DNA of 55,370 nt from Bacillota bacterium. GTDB lineage: Bacteria; Sysuimicrobiota; Sysuimicrobiia; Sysuimicrobiales; Segetimicrobiaceae. Location of the stretch: assembly GCA_021324255.1 (NCBI GenBank), contig JAJPJL010000023.1:1-55370 (forward strand), written 5' to 3'. Of the stretch, positions 16,037 through 24,437 are shown one piece after another. Each line of letters begins with the position of its first letter. Positions within the stretch are counted from its first letter, which is position 1. The notes under the pieces were generated by a model. The model saw only the letters and a list, made by a program, of their open reading frames with translations, had not been told where the DNA came from and searched no databases. A program made the translations under genes and the position numbers.

Positions 16037-16841
16037 CGGGCGATTCTCGCCGCGCGCGCTCTTGGAGCTATACCGCGCGCGCGGGTACGCGGTCGTCGTC
16101 TTCACGGACCATGAGCGCGTGACCGCCTGCGACGAGCTCAATGACGACGAGTTTCTGGCCCTCCCCGGCGTCGAAACGACGGTCCCGCGGCCGATCCGTC
16201 CGCTCGGGCCGCACATGGGCCGCCTCGGCGCCCCGGGCGTGCTGCGCGCGGGCGGCGCCCAGGCGTGCGTCGACGCCACCGTGGCGGCGGGCGGCGTGGT
16301 GTCGTTGCATCATCCTTCCTGGACCGGCAATGGGTTGACGGGACGGTGGTCCGTCGCCGAGCTGGTGCGCCTCCGCGGCTACCACCTCGTCGAGATCAAC
16401 AATCACCACAGCCGGAGCATCGAGGACACCCGGCGGTGGACGGCCGCGCTCCGGCAGCGCGGCCCAAGCGCCCCGGTCGGCGGGGTCGCGGTGGACGACC
16501 TGCACCGTGAGCGCGACCTGGACCGGGGATGGGTGATGGTCAAGGTCGCCACGCTCTCACCGGCGGGCGTGCTCGCGGCTCTGCGGGCCCTCGCCTGTTA
16601 CGCCTCCACGGGGCCGTGCGCCGAGTTCGGCGTCCGGGACGGCGTGGTCCGCTGTGTCACCGACGCGCCGCGCGTTCGATTCCTGGATGCCGGGGACCGG
16701 GTGCGGCGCGAGGCGCCGGGGCCGGAGGCGGAGTACGCGCCCGCGGGCGACGAGGGGTTCGTCAGGGTCGAGTGCTTCGGACGCTCGGGCGCGACGGCCT
16801 GGTCCCAGCCGTTCTGGCTCGGTGGACGCGAAGCACGCTGA
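15930..16841 (+). CDS. PHP-domain metal-dependent phosphoesterase
   Basis: 303 aa. PHP motifs in order: KAQLHCHTTNSDGRFSP (HxH), VVVFTDHERV, LPGVETTVPRP, SLHHPSW, VEINNHHSRS, and GVAVDDLHRERD. Together they would bind two or three metal ions for phosphate-ester hydrolysis in the cytoplasm. The C-terminal about 80 residues form an extra beta domain (VRFLDAGDRVR...). GTG 15930 has AGGGAG about 8 nt upstream; GTG 15951 is a fallback. Either start lies inside the end of the protease gene, and no later start precedes the catalytic HxH, so the overlap looks real. The substrate is unknown. Confidence 0.8.
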   Translation: MFPNPSGVAPPRILDPYAGPGRFRKAQLHCHTTNSDGRFSPRALLELYRARGYAVVVFTDHERVTACDELNDDEFLALPGVETTVPRPIRPLGPHMGRLGAPGVLRAGGAQACVDATVAAGGVVSLHHPSWTGNGLTGRWSVAELVRLRGYHLVEINNHHSRSIEDTRRWTAALRQRGPSAPVGGVAVDDLHRERDLDRGWVMVKVATLSPAGVLAALRALACYASTGPCAEFGVRDGVVRCVTDAPRVRFLDAGDRVRREAPGPEAEYAPAGDEGFVRVECFGRSGATAWSQPFWLGGREAR

Positions 16842-17100
16842 GCGATCGGCGCGACGCCGTCGTTGCGGCGGCGCAGAACGAGCCGGGCGCGGCGCTGGGT
16901 CACTTTGGCGGCCGGCGCCGGCCGGCAATTGGACATGGCTCGCCGGCACGCGAGGCGCGCAGATCGATGTCTGGATCGGCGCGTGAGCCGCGAGAGAGGT
17001 TCTCTCCCGCCGCGCGGCGAACGCCGGTCTCGTTGCGGCTGGTCGCCGTGCGGGCGCGGTGGCCGCGGTCCGGATCAAGCCTGTGATCGGGGGACGCGCG

Positions 17101-18387
17101 ATGCGGAGTGCGTGGAGAGCGTGCGGGGTAGCGATCCTGGTCGTCGTCCTCGGCGCGACGGCGATGGCGCAGAGCCAGCCCCGGGTGACCATCACGTACT
17201 GGCAGTACTACTTCGAGAGCAAGGTCAAGACCATGGACACGCTCATCGCGCAGTTCGAGGCCAAGACGCCGGGCGTGCACGTGGTCCAGGAGACGTTTCC
17301 CTACGACTCCTACAATCAAAAGGTGGCCAGCGCGATCCCGGCCGGGCAGGGACCCGACGTCGTCAACCTGTACTACGGGTGGCTGCCGCTGTACGTCGGC
17401 AGCGGATACCTGCAGGTCCTGCCCGCCCAAGCATTCCCATCCACCCAGATCGAGCGCGAGTTCGTGCCGATGATCAAGGCGGCGAAGTTTGACGGCCAGT
17501 ACTGGGCGCTGCCGACCGCGGTGCGGACGCTCGCCTTGTTCTACAACAAGGACCTGTTCAGCCGCGCCGGCCTGAGCCGTCCGCCGATCACCTGGGACGA
17601 GTTCCGGGCCGACGCGCAGAAGCTCACGCAGCGGGACGCCGGCGGTCGCATCACCGTGGAAGGGTTTGGCATCGCGCCGAACGGCCAGGACCACCAGTTG
17701 CTGCGGGAGATCCTGTTCCGCCAGTGGGGCACCGCCCCGTACAGCGCCGACAACCGGCGTGTCACCTACAACAACGCCCAGGGCGCCGCGGCCCTGGCGT
17801 GGTACACCGATTTGGTGACCAAGGACAAGGTCGGCGTCATCGACTTCTTCCCCGGCGGCAATGGGTACCGGGACGCGTTCAACGCCGGCAAGGCCGCGAT
17901 GATCGTCGACGGCTCGTTTGCGATCGGCGCCGTCCAGTCGGGCGCGAAGTTCCCGTGGGGCGTCGCGCTCCTGCCGCGGCGGACGGCCGGCGGTGCGCCG
18001 AGCAACTTCGGCTCGTTTTGGGTCAACGGCATCTCGCGCAAGGCGACCGGCCCCCGGCTCACGGCGGCCGTCGCGTTCCTGAAATACCTGACCTCGCCGG
18101 ACGTTCAGCGCACCTGGCTGAGGCAGGTGGGGGAGATCCCGGCGAGCCAGGCGCTCGCCGCGGACCCCAAGCTGGCGCAGGATCCCGTGTACGGGCCGTT
18201 CATCGCCAGCCTGCCGTACGCGCACGCCACGTTCTTCGTCGACGAGACGGCCCAGCGGACCATCATGCTGGACGCGATCAACGAGGTCGTGCTCAATCAC
18301 AAGGATCCCAAGGCCGCGCTGGACGAAGCCGCGGCCAAGGAGCAAAAGGTCCTCGACGACTTCTGGGCCAAGCAGGCGCACAAGTAG
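17101..18387 (+). CDS. Sugar ABC transporter substrate-binding protein (extracellular family 1)
   Basis: 428 aa. A signal peptide covers 1-22 (WRACGVAILVVVLGATAMAQ). The mature N-terminus 'VTITYWQYYFESKVKTMDTL' and later 'IPAGQGPDVVNLYYGWLP', 'YWALPTAVRTLALFYNKDLF' and 'AGKAAMIVDGSFAIGAVQ' are typical of carbohydrate-binding family 1. There is no lipobox cysteine, so it is a free periplasmic protein. ATG 17101 has GGGGGA about 6 nt upstream. It is the first gene of an importer with the two permeases that follow. The 259-bp gap before it holds no gene I can support; the substrate is probably an oligosaccharide or glycerol-phosphate-like solute. Confidence 0.92.
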   Translation: MRSAWRACGVAILVVVLGATAMAQSQPRVTITYWQYYFESKVKTMDTLIAQFEAKTPGVHVVQETFPYDSYNQKVASAIPAGQGPDVVNLYYGWLPLYVGSGYLQVLPAQAFPSTQIEREFVPMIKAAKFDGQYWALPTAVRTLALFYNKDLFSRAGLSRPPITWDEFRADAQKLTQRDAGGRITVEGFGIAPNGQDHQLLREILFRQWGTAPYSADNRRVTYNNAQGAAALAWYTDLVTKDKVGVIDFFPGGNGYRDAFNAGKAAMIVDGSFAIGAVQSGAKFPWGVALLPRRTAGGAPSNFGSFWVNGISRKATGPRLTAAVAFLKYLTSPDVQRTWLRQVGEIPASQALAADPKLAQDPVYGPFIASLPYAHATFFVDETAQRTIMLDAINEVVLNHKDPKAALDEAAAKEQKVLDDFWAKQAHK

Positions 18388-18448
18388 CGCGGGGGACGCC
18401 GGGGCGCGGCCGCGCCTCGGGCGCTCCGTCCCGGGCGCCGGCTTGGCC

Positions 18449-19366
18449 GTGAGCGGTCCCGCGGGCCGGGCGCGGCGGGGCCTGAGTCTCCGCGCGCGCC
18501 GCACGCTGTCCGCCTATACGTTCCTCGCCGTGCCGCTCGTGTTTTTCTTGGCCATCCGCATCGCGCCCGCCGCCGGCGCCATGGTCATCAGCCTGCACCG
18601 GTGGAACATCGTCGGGACGGACCAACCGTGGGTCGGGCTCGCCAACTTCCGCGAGGTCCTGAGCGACCGCCAGTTCTGGCAAGCCGCGACGAACACCCTC
18701 CGGTACGCGGCGGCCGGGATCCCCGCCCAGCTCGTGCTCGGGTTCGCGGTCGCGTTGCTGCTGCGGCGCGCCGCGCGCTTCCGGGGACTCTTTCGCACCG
18801 TGTACTTCGTCCCGTTCGTGACCCCGGTCGTCGCCGCCGCGTGGGTGTGGCAGTGGATGTACTCGCCGAACTTCGGGCCGCTGGCGATGCTCGCCGGGCG
18901 GTTGGGACTGCCCGCGCCGGCGCTCCTCCGCACGCCGGTGCTCGCGCTGTACGCGATCACGGCGCTCGTCGTGTGGGAGTATCTCGGCTTCCAGGTCGTG
19001 ATCTTCCTCGCCGGCCTCGAGGCGATTCCACGCGTCTACTACGAGGCGGCCGCCGTGGACGGCGCGCGCGGGTGGGACCTGTTCCGGCACATCACGGTGC
19101 CGCTGCTCAACGCGACGCTCGTCTTTTCGGTCGTGTACGCCACGATCGTCTACCTGCAGTTGTTCACGCAGGTGCTCAACATGACGTTCGGGGACCCGGG
19201 TGGACCGCTCGGGAGCACGGCGACGGTCGTGCTGTACGTCTACACCCTCGGGTTTCAGCGGTTTCACATGGGCCAGGCGGCCGCGGCCACGGTGGTGTTG
19301 TTTGCGGCCCTCCTCGGCGTCGCGCTGCTCCAGCTTACCGTCCTGACGCGGCGGGTGGAGTACTGA
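18449..19366 (+). CDS. Sugar ABC transporter permease, MalF/UgpA type
   Basis: About 305 aa with six hydrophobic helices. The EAA loop that contacts the ATPase is present (EAAAVDGARGWDLFRHITVP). The first helix region 'LSAYTFLAVPLVFFLAIRI' and 'VYFVPFVTPVVAAAWVWQWM' are classic for MalF/UgpA-type subunits. Start is GTG 18449 or TTG 18443; neither has a clear ribosome site. The stop overlaps the ATG of the second permease (TGATG), suggesting coupled translation. Confidence 0.9.
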   Translation: MSGPAGRARRGLSLRARRTLSAYTFLAVPLVFFLAIRIAPAAGAMVISLHRWNIVGTDQPWVGLANFREVLSDRQFWQAATNTLRYAAAGIPAQLVLGFAVALLLRRAARFRGLFRTVYFVPFVTPVVAAAWVWQWMYSPNFGPLAMLAGRLGLPAPALLRTPVLALYAITALVVWEYLGFQVVIFLAGLEAIPRVYYEAAAVDGARGWDLFRHITVPLLNATLVFSVVYATIVYLQLFTQVLNMTFGDPGGPLGSTATVVLYVYTLGFQRFHMGQAAAATVVLFAALLGVALLQLTVLTRRVEY

Positions 19367-20253
19367 TGGCGCGGGCGCTTGCGCCGGGCGGGCGGACCGG
19401 TCGCGCCGCGAGTGCCCGCGTCCCGCGCGGGTCCCGCACCGGCGCCCGCTGGACGAGCGCCGCGGTGTACGTGGCGCTTGCGGCCGGCGGCGTCGCGGTG
19501 GTGTTCCCGTTTGCGTGGATGCTGGCGACGGCGCTCAAGACCCCGCAGCAGATCTTCGAGCTCACGTTTTGGCCGAGCGCGCCCACGCTCGACAACATCC
19601 GCCAGGTGGTCCTCGCCACTCAGTTCCCGCGCTGGTTCGCCAACAGCCTCGGCGTGGCGGCCGCGACGACCGCGAGCGTGGCGTTCTTCGACTCGCTCGT
19701 GGGCTACACGCTCGCGAAGCTGCGCTTCCCCGGCCGCGACCTGATCTTCATCGTCATCCTGAGCACGCTCATGATCCCCACGGAGATGCTCGTGATCCCG
19801 TGGTACATCATGAGCGCGCGGCTGGGGTGGATCGACACGTACTGGGGCATCTTGTTCCCGGGGATCATGAGCGCGTTCGGGGTGTTTCTGATGCGGCAGT
19901 TCATGGCCGGGGTGCCCGACGAGCTGCTCGAGGCCGCGCGGATCGACGGGCTCAGCGAGTTCGGCCTGTTCACGCGGGTCGCGCTGCCGCTCGTGCGGCC
20001 GGCGCTGGCGGCGTTGTGCATCTTTACGTTCCTCGGCAACTGGAACGCGTTTCTCTGGCCGCTGATCGTGATCCAGACCGCGGGGATGCGGACGCTCCCG
20101 GTCGGCATCGCGCTCTTCAGCGGGGAGGCGGGGTCCTCGTGGCATCTTATCATGGCCGCGTCCACGCTGGCGGTGCTCCCGGTGCTCGCGGTGTTCGCGC
20201 TGCTGCAGCGGCAGATCATCGAGGGGGTTGTGCTCACGGGTCTCCGGAGTTAG
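19366..20253 (+). CDS. Sugar ABC transporter permease, MalG/UgpE type
   Basis: 295 aa. After an Arg-rich cytoplasmic start come six helices with 'VVFPFAWMLATALKTPQQIF' and the EAA loop 'LLEAARIDGLSEFGLFTRVA', the MalG/UgpE signature. It pairs with the upstream permease to form the membrane channel. GGTGGAG lies 6 nt before ATG 19366. No MalK/UgpC-type ATPase gene follows; the operon ends in a terminator at 20327-20353, so a shared ATPase elsewhere is presumed. Confidence 0.92.
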   Translation: MARALAPGGRTGRAASARVPRGSRTGARWTSAAVYVALAAGGVAVVFPFAWMLATALKTPQQIFELTFWPSAPTLDNIRQVVLATQFPRWFANSLGVAAATTASVAFFDSLVGYTLAKLRFPGRDLIFIVILSTLMIPTEMLVIPWYIMSARLGWIDTYWGILFPGIMSAFGVFLMRQFMAGVPDELLEAARIDGLSEFGLFTRVALPLVRPALAALCIFTFLGNWNAFLWPLIVIQTAGMRTLPVGIALFSGEAGSSWHLIMAASTLAVLPVLAVFALLQRQIIEGVVLTGLRS

Positions 20254-20326
20254 CGCAGCGTCTTTGACGTTCGACGAGGGTAGATGGGCCGGCCGGATCT
20301 GCTCGGAGCGGGCGTTCGACGCCCGC

Positions 20327-20353
20327 GGTGCGGACGTGTGTCTCCGCATTTTT
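20327..20353 (+). terminator. Rho-independent terminator of the sugar ABC operon
   Basis: Stem GGTGCGGA (20327-20334) pairs with TCCGCATT (20343-20350; six Watson-Crick pairs plus two G-T), loop of 8, followed by the run TTTTT at 20349-20353. A second, stronger hairpin lies just before it at 20308-20326 (GCGGGCGT / ACGCCCGC, 3-base loop). Both are about 55-100 bases after the last permease stop. Confidence 0.6.
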
Positions 20354-20552
20354 GCTTGTGCGGCGGACAAAGCGACAATCCGGAATCGGGTAGGCGTCGG
20401 TCCGCGAAGCGAAGGGCAGGTCCGGCCGGCTCGCACCCTTGCGGAAGTTCGGCAATGACGCATTAGGAGGTCCGCTGACCCGCTCAGAACGGCGCCGGGT
20501 GACGGCGGCCCAAGACCGCCGGGGGCCTGAGGCGGCGACGAGGTGCAGGCGT

Positions 20553-21500
20553 ATGGCGACGGTTTCGGTGCTGGACTTCCACGCGCATTTTCCCGCCCGC
20601 GATGCCGGCGATCGCGTCCGCGAGGAGTACGTCGCGCGCCACGGTGAGGCGAAGTGGCGGATCGTGTCCGGCTGGCTGCGCGCCGACCAGGCCGCGTGGC
20701 GCCGGGCCTGGGGCTTCTCGGACCCCGAGCCTCCGGGACCGGACGAGGAGATGGCGGACCGGTGGGCGGGGGAGGTGGCGCGGCATCGCCTCCGCCGCGT
20801 CGTGTTCGTGACGGGCGGCGGCAACGACCGGCTCGCGCGCGCGGTCGCGCGGCACCCGGACAAGTTCGTGGGGTTTGCGCATCACGATCCCTTCCGCCCC
20901 GACGCCGCGCGCGAGCTCGAGCGCGCCGTCGGGACGCTTGGCCTGCGGGGGTATAAGCTGATCGCGCCGTTGCTCCACGGGCGTCTCGACGACGAGCGGC
21001 TCTCCCCGCTCTGGGAGACCGCGGAGCGCCTTGGGATCCCGGTGCTGATTCATTTCGGACCGCTCCGCTACCAGGGGATCGTGTCGCACCCCAACATGAG
21101 CCCGCTCGTGCTGCAGGACGTGGCGCGCGCGCACCCCGGGATCCCGTTCGTGATCCCGCACTTCGGCTGCGGGTACCCCCGGGAGTTGCTGCATCTGGCT
21201 TGGGTGTGCGGCAACATCCACGTGGACACGTCGGGCTCGAACGAGTGGATGCGGTGGATGCCGTATCCGCTCACGCTCCCGGGGCTCTTCCGCATGTTTC
21301 TGGAGACGGTCGGGCCCGCGCGCATCGTGTTCGGGACCGACTCGTCCTGGTTTCCACGGGGATTTGCCGTGCGCTACCTCGAGGATCAGCTGCGCGCGTG
21401 CTACGGGATCGGGTGCAACGAGGAAGCGGTGCGGGCGATCTTCGCGGGCAATGCCGAGCGCTTGCTGCGGTTACCGGCGAGCGAGGCGGCGGAAACGTAG
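20553..21500 (+). CDS. Amidohydrolase-2 family protein (COG2159, ACMSD-like)
   Basis: 315 aa from ATG 20553, with GAGGTG about 8 nt upstream. A TIM-barrel metal hydrolase: metal site HxH in 'VLDFHAHFPARD', later 'VLIHFGPLRY', 'IPFVIPHFGCGYP' (His ligand), and the catalytic Asp in 'IVFGTDSSWFP'. The family covers decarboxylases and hydrolases of aromatic or lactone substrates; the substrate here is unknown. The 299-bp gap upstream holds the ABC-operon terminator and nothing else I recognise. Being beyond that terminator, it should have its own promoter. Confidence 0.82.
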   Translation: MATVSVLDFHAHFPARDAGDRVREEYVARHGEAKWRIVSGWLRADQAAWRRAWGFSDPEPPGPDEEMADRWAGEVARHRLRRVVFVTGGGNDRLARAVARHPDKFVGFAHHDPFRPDAARELERAVGTLGLRGYKLIAPLLHGRLDDERLSPLWETAERLGIPVLIHFGPLRYQGIVSHPNMSPLVLQDVARAHPGIPFVIPHFGCGYPRELLHLAWVCGNIHVDTSGSNEWMRWMPYPLTLPGLFRMFLETVGPARIVFGTDSSWFPRGFAVRYLEDQLRACYGIGCNEEAVRAIFAGNAERLLRLPASEAAET

Positions 21501-21596
21501 CCCGACGGCGCTGGCGCGCGAGGCCCGCGCCCCGGCCATCCAGACCCCAATACCACCGGCCGAGCACGCGGGCCCGCTGAGTCCCAAATTCCCTGG

Positions 21597-22604
21597 CTAT
21601 TGCGTGACGATGATCGTGCCCCGCATCCCCTCCGGGACGTGGACCACGCACCAGTACGTGAACGTGCCGGCCTGCGTGAACTTGAGGCTGTAGGACGTCG
21701 GCCCCGGAGGGATGACCGGGAAGAGAATCCCCGAGTTGTAGTACCCGCTGCCGGCATGGGCTGCGCCGCCCGCGGGCTCCAGGATCTTGGGATTGTAGTA
21801 GAAGTTCGGCGGACCCTGGGCCTGCGGCGCCGCCACGATGAACTCGGGCAGCGGCCCCGTCCCCGCGAACGTGACCGTGTGGATCTCGTTCAGGTCGGCC
21901 ATCACCCACTTCACCGTGTCGCCGACCTTGACCCGCAGGGTGTCGCTCCCGAAGCGATAGAGGGAGAGGCGCCGCCCAAAATCCCCGGCCATCGGCGCCG
22001 TGTACAGGGTGCCTCCGGCGCTGTGGACGGCCGTCGCCCGCGTCGCCCTGCGCAATTGAGCGCCGGCGGCGAGGGCCTGGGCGCGCGCCTGGCGGGCGAG
22101 GCGATCATACTGGGCCTGGGTCATGGGGTACGGCGTGCCCGCGGGCTGCACGACCACCGTGCCGATCTGCGCGGGGTGCAGCAGGCATTGGTACGTGTAC
22201 CGCCCCGGCTTCGTAAAGGTAACGGTCCAGCTCTTGCCGAGCCCGGACAACAGGCCGGAACTGGCAAGCCCGGCGCCGTCGTACGACGGGCCGCCCTGCG
22301 GGAACGCGACGTTGGACGGGAAGCGCACACGCCCATCCTGCTGCGGCTCGGCCAGGGCCGGCCGCTTGGCGCCCGACAAGAACGTGACGGTGTGGTCCGA
22401 CACCGCCCCCATAGTAAAGGTGATCGAATCGCCGGCGTCGACCGTGATCGTCCGCGGATAGTAGTCCTGCACCTGCACCGCGTGATCGGCCGAGTCGGCG
22501 CCGACCGTGACGTGCCAAGTCCGTCCGGGCGCCGCGTTGCCGAGCCCCACGAAGACACCGATGCCGAGTGCCACGCAAATCAGTATTGCTCCCGCTCTCG
22601 CCAT
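21597..22604 (-). CDS. Secreted two-domain cupredoxin
   Basis: 335 aa with a signal peptide (AGAILICVALGIGVFVGLGN). Two plastocyanin-like domains follow. Domain 1 (about 28-155) has VSDHTVTF and YQCLLHPAQIG, giving His, Cys and His but no Met at the usual axial position. Domain 2 (about 205-335) has EIHTVTF and YWCVVHVPEGMRG, a complete C-x2-H-x4-M type-1 copper site. The linker (about 160-200) is Ala/Gln/Arg-rich and helical. It is a probable periplasmic electron carrier or copper protein. ATG 22604 has GGGGGGAG about 4-5 nt upstream. Confidence 0.85.
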   Translation of the reverse strand: MARAGAILICVALGIGVFVGLGNAAPGRTWHVTVGADSADHAVQVQDYYPRTITVDAGDSITFTMGAVSDHTVTFLSGAKRPALAEPQQDGRVRFPSNVAFPQGGPSYDGAGLASSGLLSGLGKSWTVTFTKPGRYTYQCLLHPAQIGTVVVQPAGTPYPMTQAQYDRLARQARAQALAAGAQLRRATRATAVHSAGGTLYTAPMAGDFGRRLSLYRFGSDTLRVKVGDTVKWVMADLNEIHTVTFAGTGPLPEFIVAAPQAQGPPNFYYNPKILEPAGGAAHAGSGYYNSGILFPVIPPGPTSYSLKFTQAGTFTYWCVVHVPEGMRGTIIVTQ

Positions 22605-22636
22605 GCGCTCCCCCCGATCCCGATGCAGTCCATAGG

Positions 22637-22663
22637 ACTATACGCTATCAGGCGATACCCTGA
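22637..22663 (-). promoter_or_regulatory. Possible regulated promoter of the two-domain cupredoxin gene
   Basis: On the minus strand, TATAGT (22637-22642) lies 32 bases before the ATG and could be a -10. At the matching -35 position there is no consensus; instead there is an inverted repeat TCAGG-n6-CCTGA (22648-22663). A poor -35 overlapped by a dyad suggests a regulator site. The signal is short and could be chance. Confidence 0.33.
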
Positions 22664-22758
22664 ATTTTAGCATGGCGCCGGCTCCCGGTGATCGACGACA
22701 TGCGGTGAGCCCGGTGGCGCCCAGGCGGGATCGACCGAGGGGGAGGCTGAATCGGCTG

Positions 22759-23196
22759 TTAGCCGGATGTATTCAGGGCCACAGCGGAGCGAACGAGCGC
22801 CTTGAACGCGCCCTCATCGATCTCGTCTCCCTCGTGGATGACGATGGCGCGCGTAGCATTGCCGTCGAGGCTGGCGTTGAAGAGGCGCTTCGGATCCTTG
22901 AGGGAGGCTCCCCTGGCGAAGGTCAGCCGCACGTGGTTCTTGTACGTCTCGCCCGTGCAAATGATCCCATCGTGAGACCAGACTGGAACCCCGGCCGGGT
23001 TCGAGGGCTTCCTCCATTTCACTTCTTCGACCACCTCGGGGTCGGCTTGCTTGATGAGCGTACGGATCCGGGAGAGCGTCTGCCCTCGCCAGTCGCCGAG
23101 CTCCCTGATCCGCGCATCGATCAACCGCGATGGCGACTCGGCTCGCTGCGGAGCGGCGTTCAGCGCGATCTTCACGGGCTTCCTCCGTGTTGTCAT
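22759..23196 (-). CDS. DUF1801 (YdhG/YjbR-like) domain protein
   Basis: 145 aa. The body matches DUF1801: 'RIRTLIKQADPEVVEEVKWR', then 'PVWSHDGIICTGETYKNHVR', 'LTFARGASLKDPKRLFNASL' and 'GNATRAIVIHEGDEIDEGAF'. It has a small alpha/beta frataxin-like fold, cytoplasmic, function unknown. A short Lys/Arg-rich N-terminus precedes the domain. It stands alone: the 203 bases between it and the propeller gene at 23400 contain no supportable gene. Confidence 0.85.
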   Translation of the reverse strand: MTTRRKPVKIALNAAPQRAESPSRLIDARIRELGDWRGQTLSRIRTLIKQADPEVVEEVKWRKPSNPAGVPVWSHDGIICTGETYKNHVRLTFARGASLKDPKRLFNASLDGNATRAIVIHEGDEIDEGAFKALVRSAVALNTSG

Positions 23197-23399
23197 CGTT
23201 CGCGGGCCTCTGCCGCGTCACTCCGATGACGGAACGCGGCCGGAAAATGTGACCGGGTGTGCATGTTCATGCGTGCGGCGGCGCGGCGCTCGCCACGGGC
23301 CTTGGTCGCGTGTTCGCGGATGAACACCGATAGGCCTGGCCGCCGGGCTGCGAATTCCCGGCCCGGCCGTGACGGCGGGCCTCCGCGCCGGTTCACGGC

Positions 23400-24434
23400 C
23401 TACTCGACGTGCACGCGCCAGAGATGCGTGACCGCGTCCTCCCGCCGGACCGCCGTGCCGGTCGCGGCGAGGATCTCGCCGTCGTTGTCCCCGGAGGGGA
23501 GGAGGATGTTGGCGTAGCCGAAGAGGCGGAGATGCCATCCGTCATGGGGCCAGCGAACCACGGGTTCCCACTCCGTCCCGTCGGCGCTCGCATACAGCAC
23601 GGCGTCGCGCCCGTTGTTGACGCGGCTCGGCTCCACGCCCGTGGAAAAGAACAGCGCCCGGCCTACCCGGCAGCCGTAGAAGCTCGACGCGGCGATCGGC
23701 GCGAGGCGGGTCACCGTACCGCCACGATCGAGGCGGTAGATGTAGTTCGCCTCCTGCTCGGTGTCCGACGCGTAGTAGACGGCCTCTGGCAGCGGCACCA
23801 GCGCGACCGCCCGGGCCTGCTGGCCGCCCGCCATCACCACCTCGACGGAAGACCAATCGGGGCTCGCGCGGAGGATGCGGCACTCGTCCCCGTGGTCGCC
23901 CGTGAGCACCCAGAGGCAGTCGCCGTGTGGGTCGTAGGTGATCGTGTGCACATGGCGGATGGAGCGGCGCGGAAACGTGTACACGATCTCCCACCGCTCG
24001 CCGTCCGGCGAGCCGTACACGTGGACGGCGTCCCGGCCCCGGTTCGAAAAGTACTCGCCGAAGTAGACGCGGCCGTCGGGCGTGCTCGCCATCGCGAGCG
24101 GGCGGCGGCCGCGCGGGATGTCCAGCACGGGATCGAAGCGAAACGTGCCGGGGCGGCGCAGCGCGAGGACCCCGGGGAACGAGGCCACGAGCCCGCCATC
24201 GCCCGCCCGCGCGACCCCGTGGCAGCCGCCGCGGGTGAGCCGGTCCGCCAGCCGCGCCTGCGACGCCCAGCGCCGGAGCAGCCCGGGGTCAAATTCCCCC
24301 GCGGATTCCCATTCGAGTGAGGCCGGCATCCAGCGGACCACCTCGTACCCGCGCGCGGCGTACAGGACGCCGGCCTGCCATCCCAAGACCCGCAGCCCGG
24401 GATACCGCGCGAGCGGTTCGAGGCGGAGCCGCAT
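23400..24434 (-). CDS. Beta-propeller-like protein of unknown function in the carbamoyltransferase operon
   Basis: 344 aa, no signal peptide. Repeated strand-turn units resemble a propeller: 'AMASTPDGRVYFGEYFSN', 'VHVYGSPDGERWEIVYTF', 'HTITYDPHGDCLWVLTGDHG', 'AVYYASDTEQEANYIYRL', 'VLYASADGTEWEPVVRWP'. The family is not one I can name. It starts 3 bases after the carbamoyltransferase stop, so the two are co-transcribed. It may recognise or modify the same glycan (inference). There is no visible catalytic motif. Confidence 0.72.
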   Translation of the reverse strand: MRLRLEPLARYPGLRVLGWQAGVLYAARGYEVVRWMPASLEWESAGEFDPGLLRRWASQARLADRLTRGGCHGVARAGDGGLVASFPGVLALRRPGTFRFDPVLDIPRGRRPLAMASTPDGRVYFGEYFSNRGRDAVHVYGSPDGERWEIVYTFPRRSIRHVHTITYDPHGDCLWVLTGDHGDECRILRASPDWSSVEVVMAGGQQARAVALVPLPEAVYYASDTEQEANYIYRLDRGGTVTRLAPIAASSFYGCRVGRALFFSTGVEPSRVNNGRDAVLYASADGTEWEPVVRWPHDGWHLRLFGYANILLPSGDNDGEILAATGTAVRREDAVTHLWRVHVE

Positions 24435-24437
24435 GCG

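Noticed and set aside
16911-16922. Palindrome GCCGGCGCCGGC before the sugar-binding protein gene
   Set aside because: Short GC-only palindromes are common in 70% GC DNA; there is no T-tract or promoter alignment to give it meaning.
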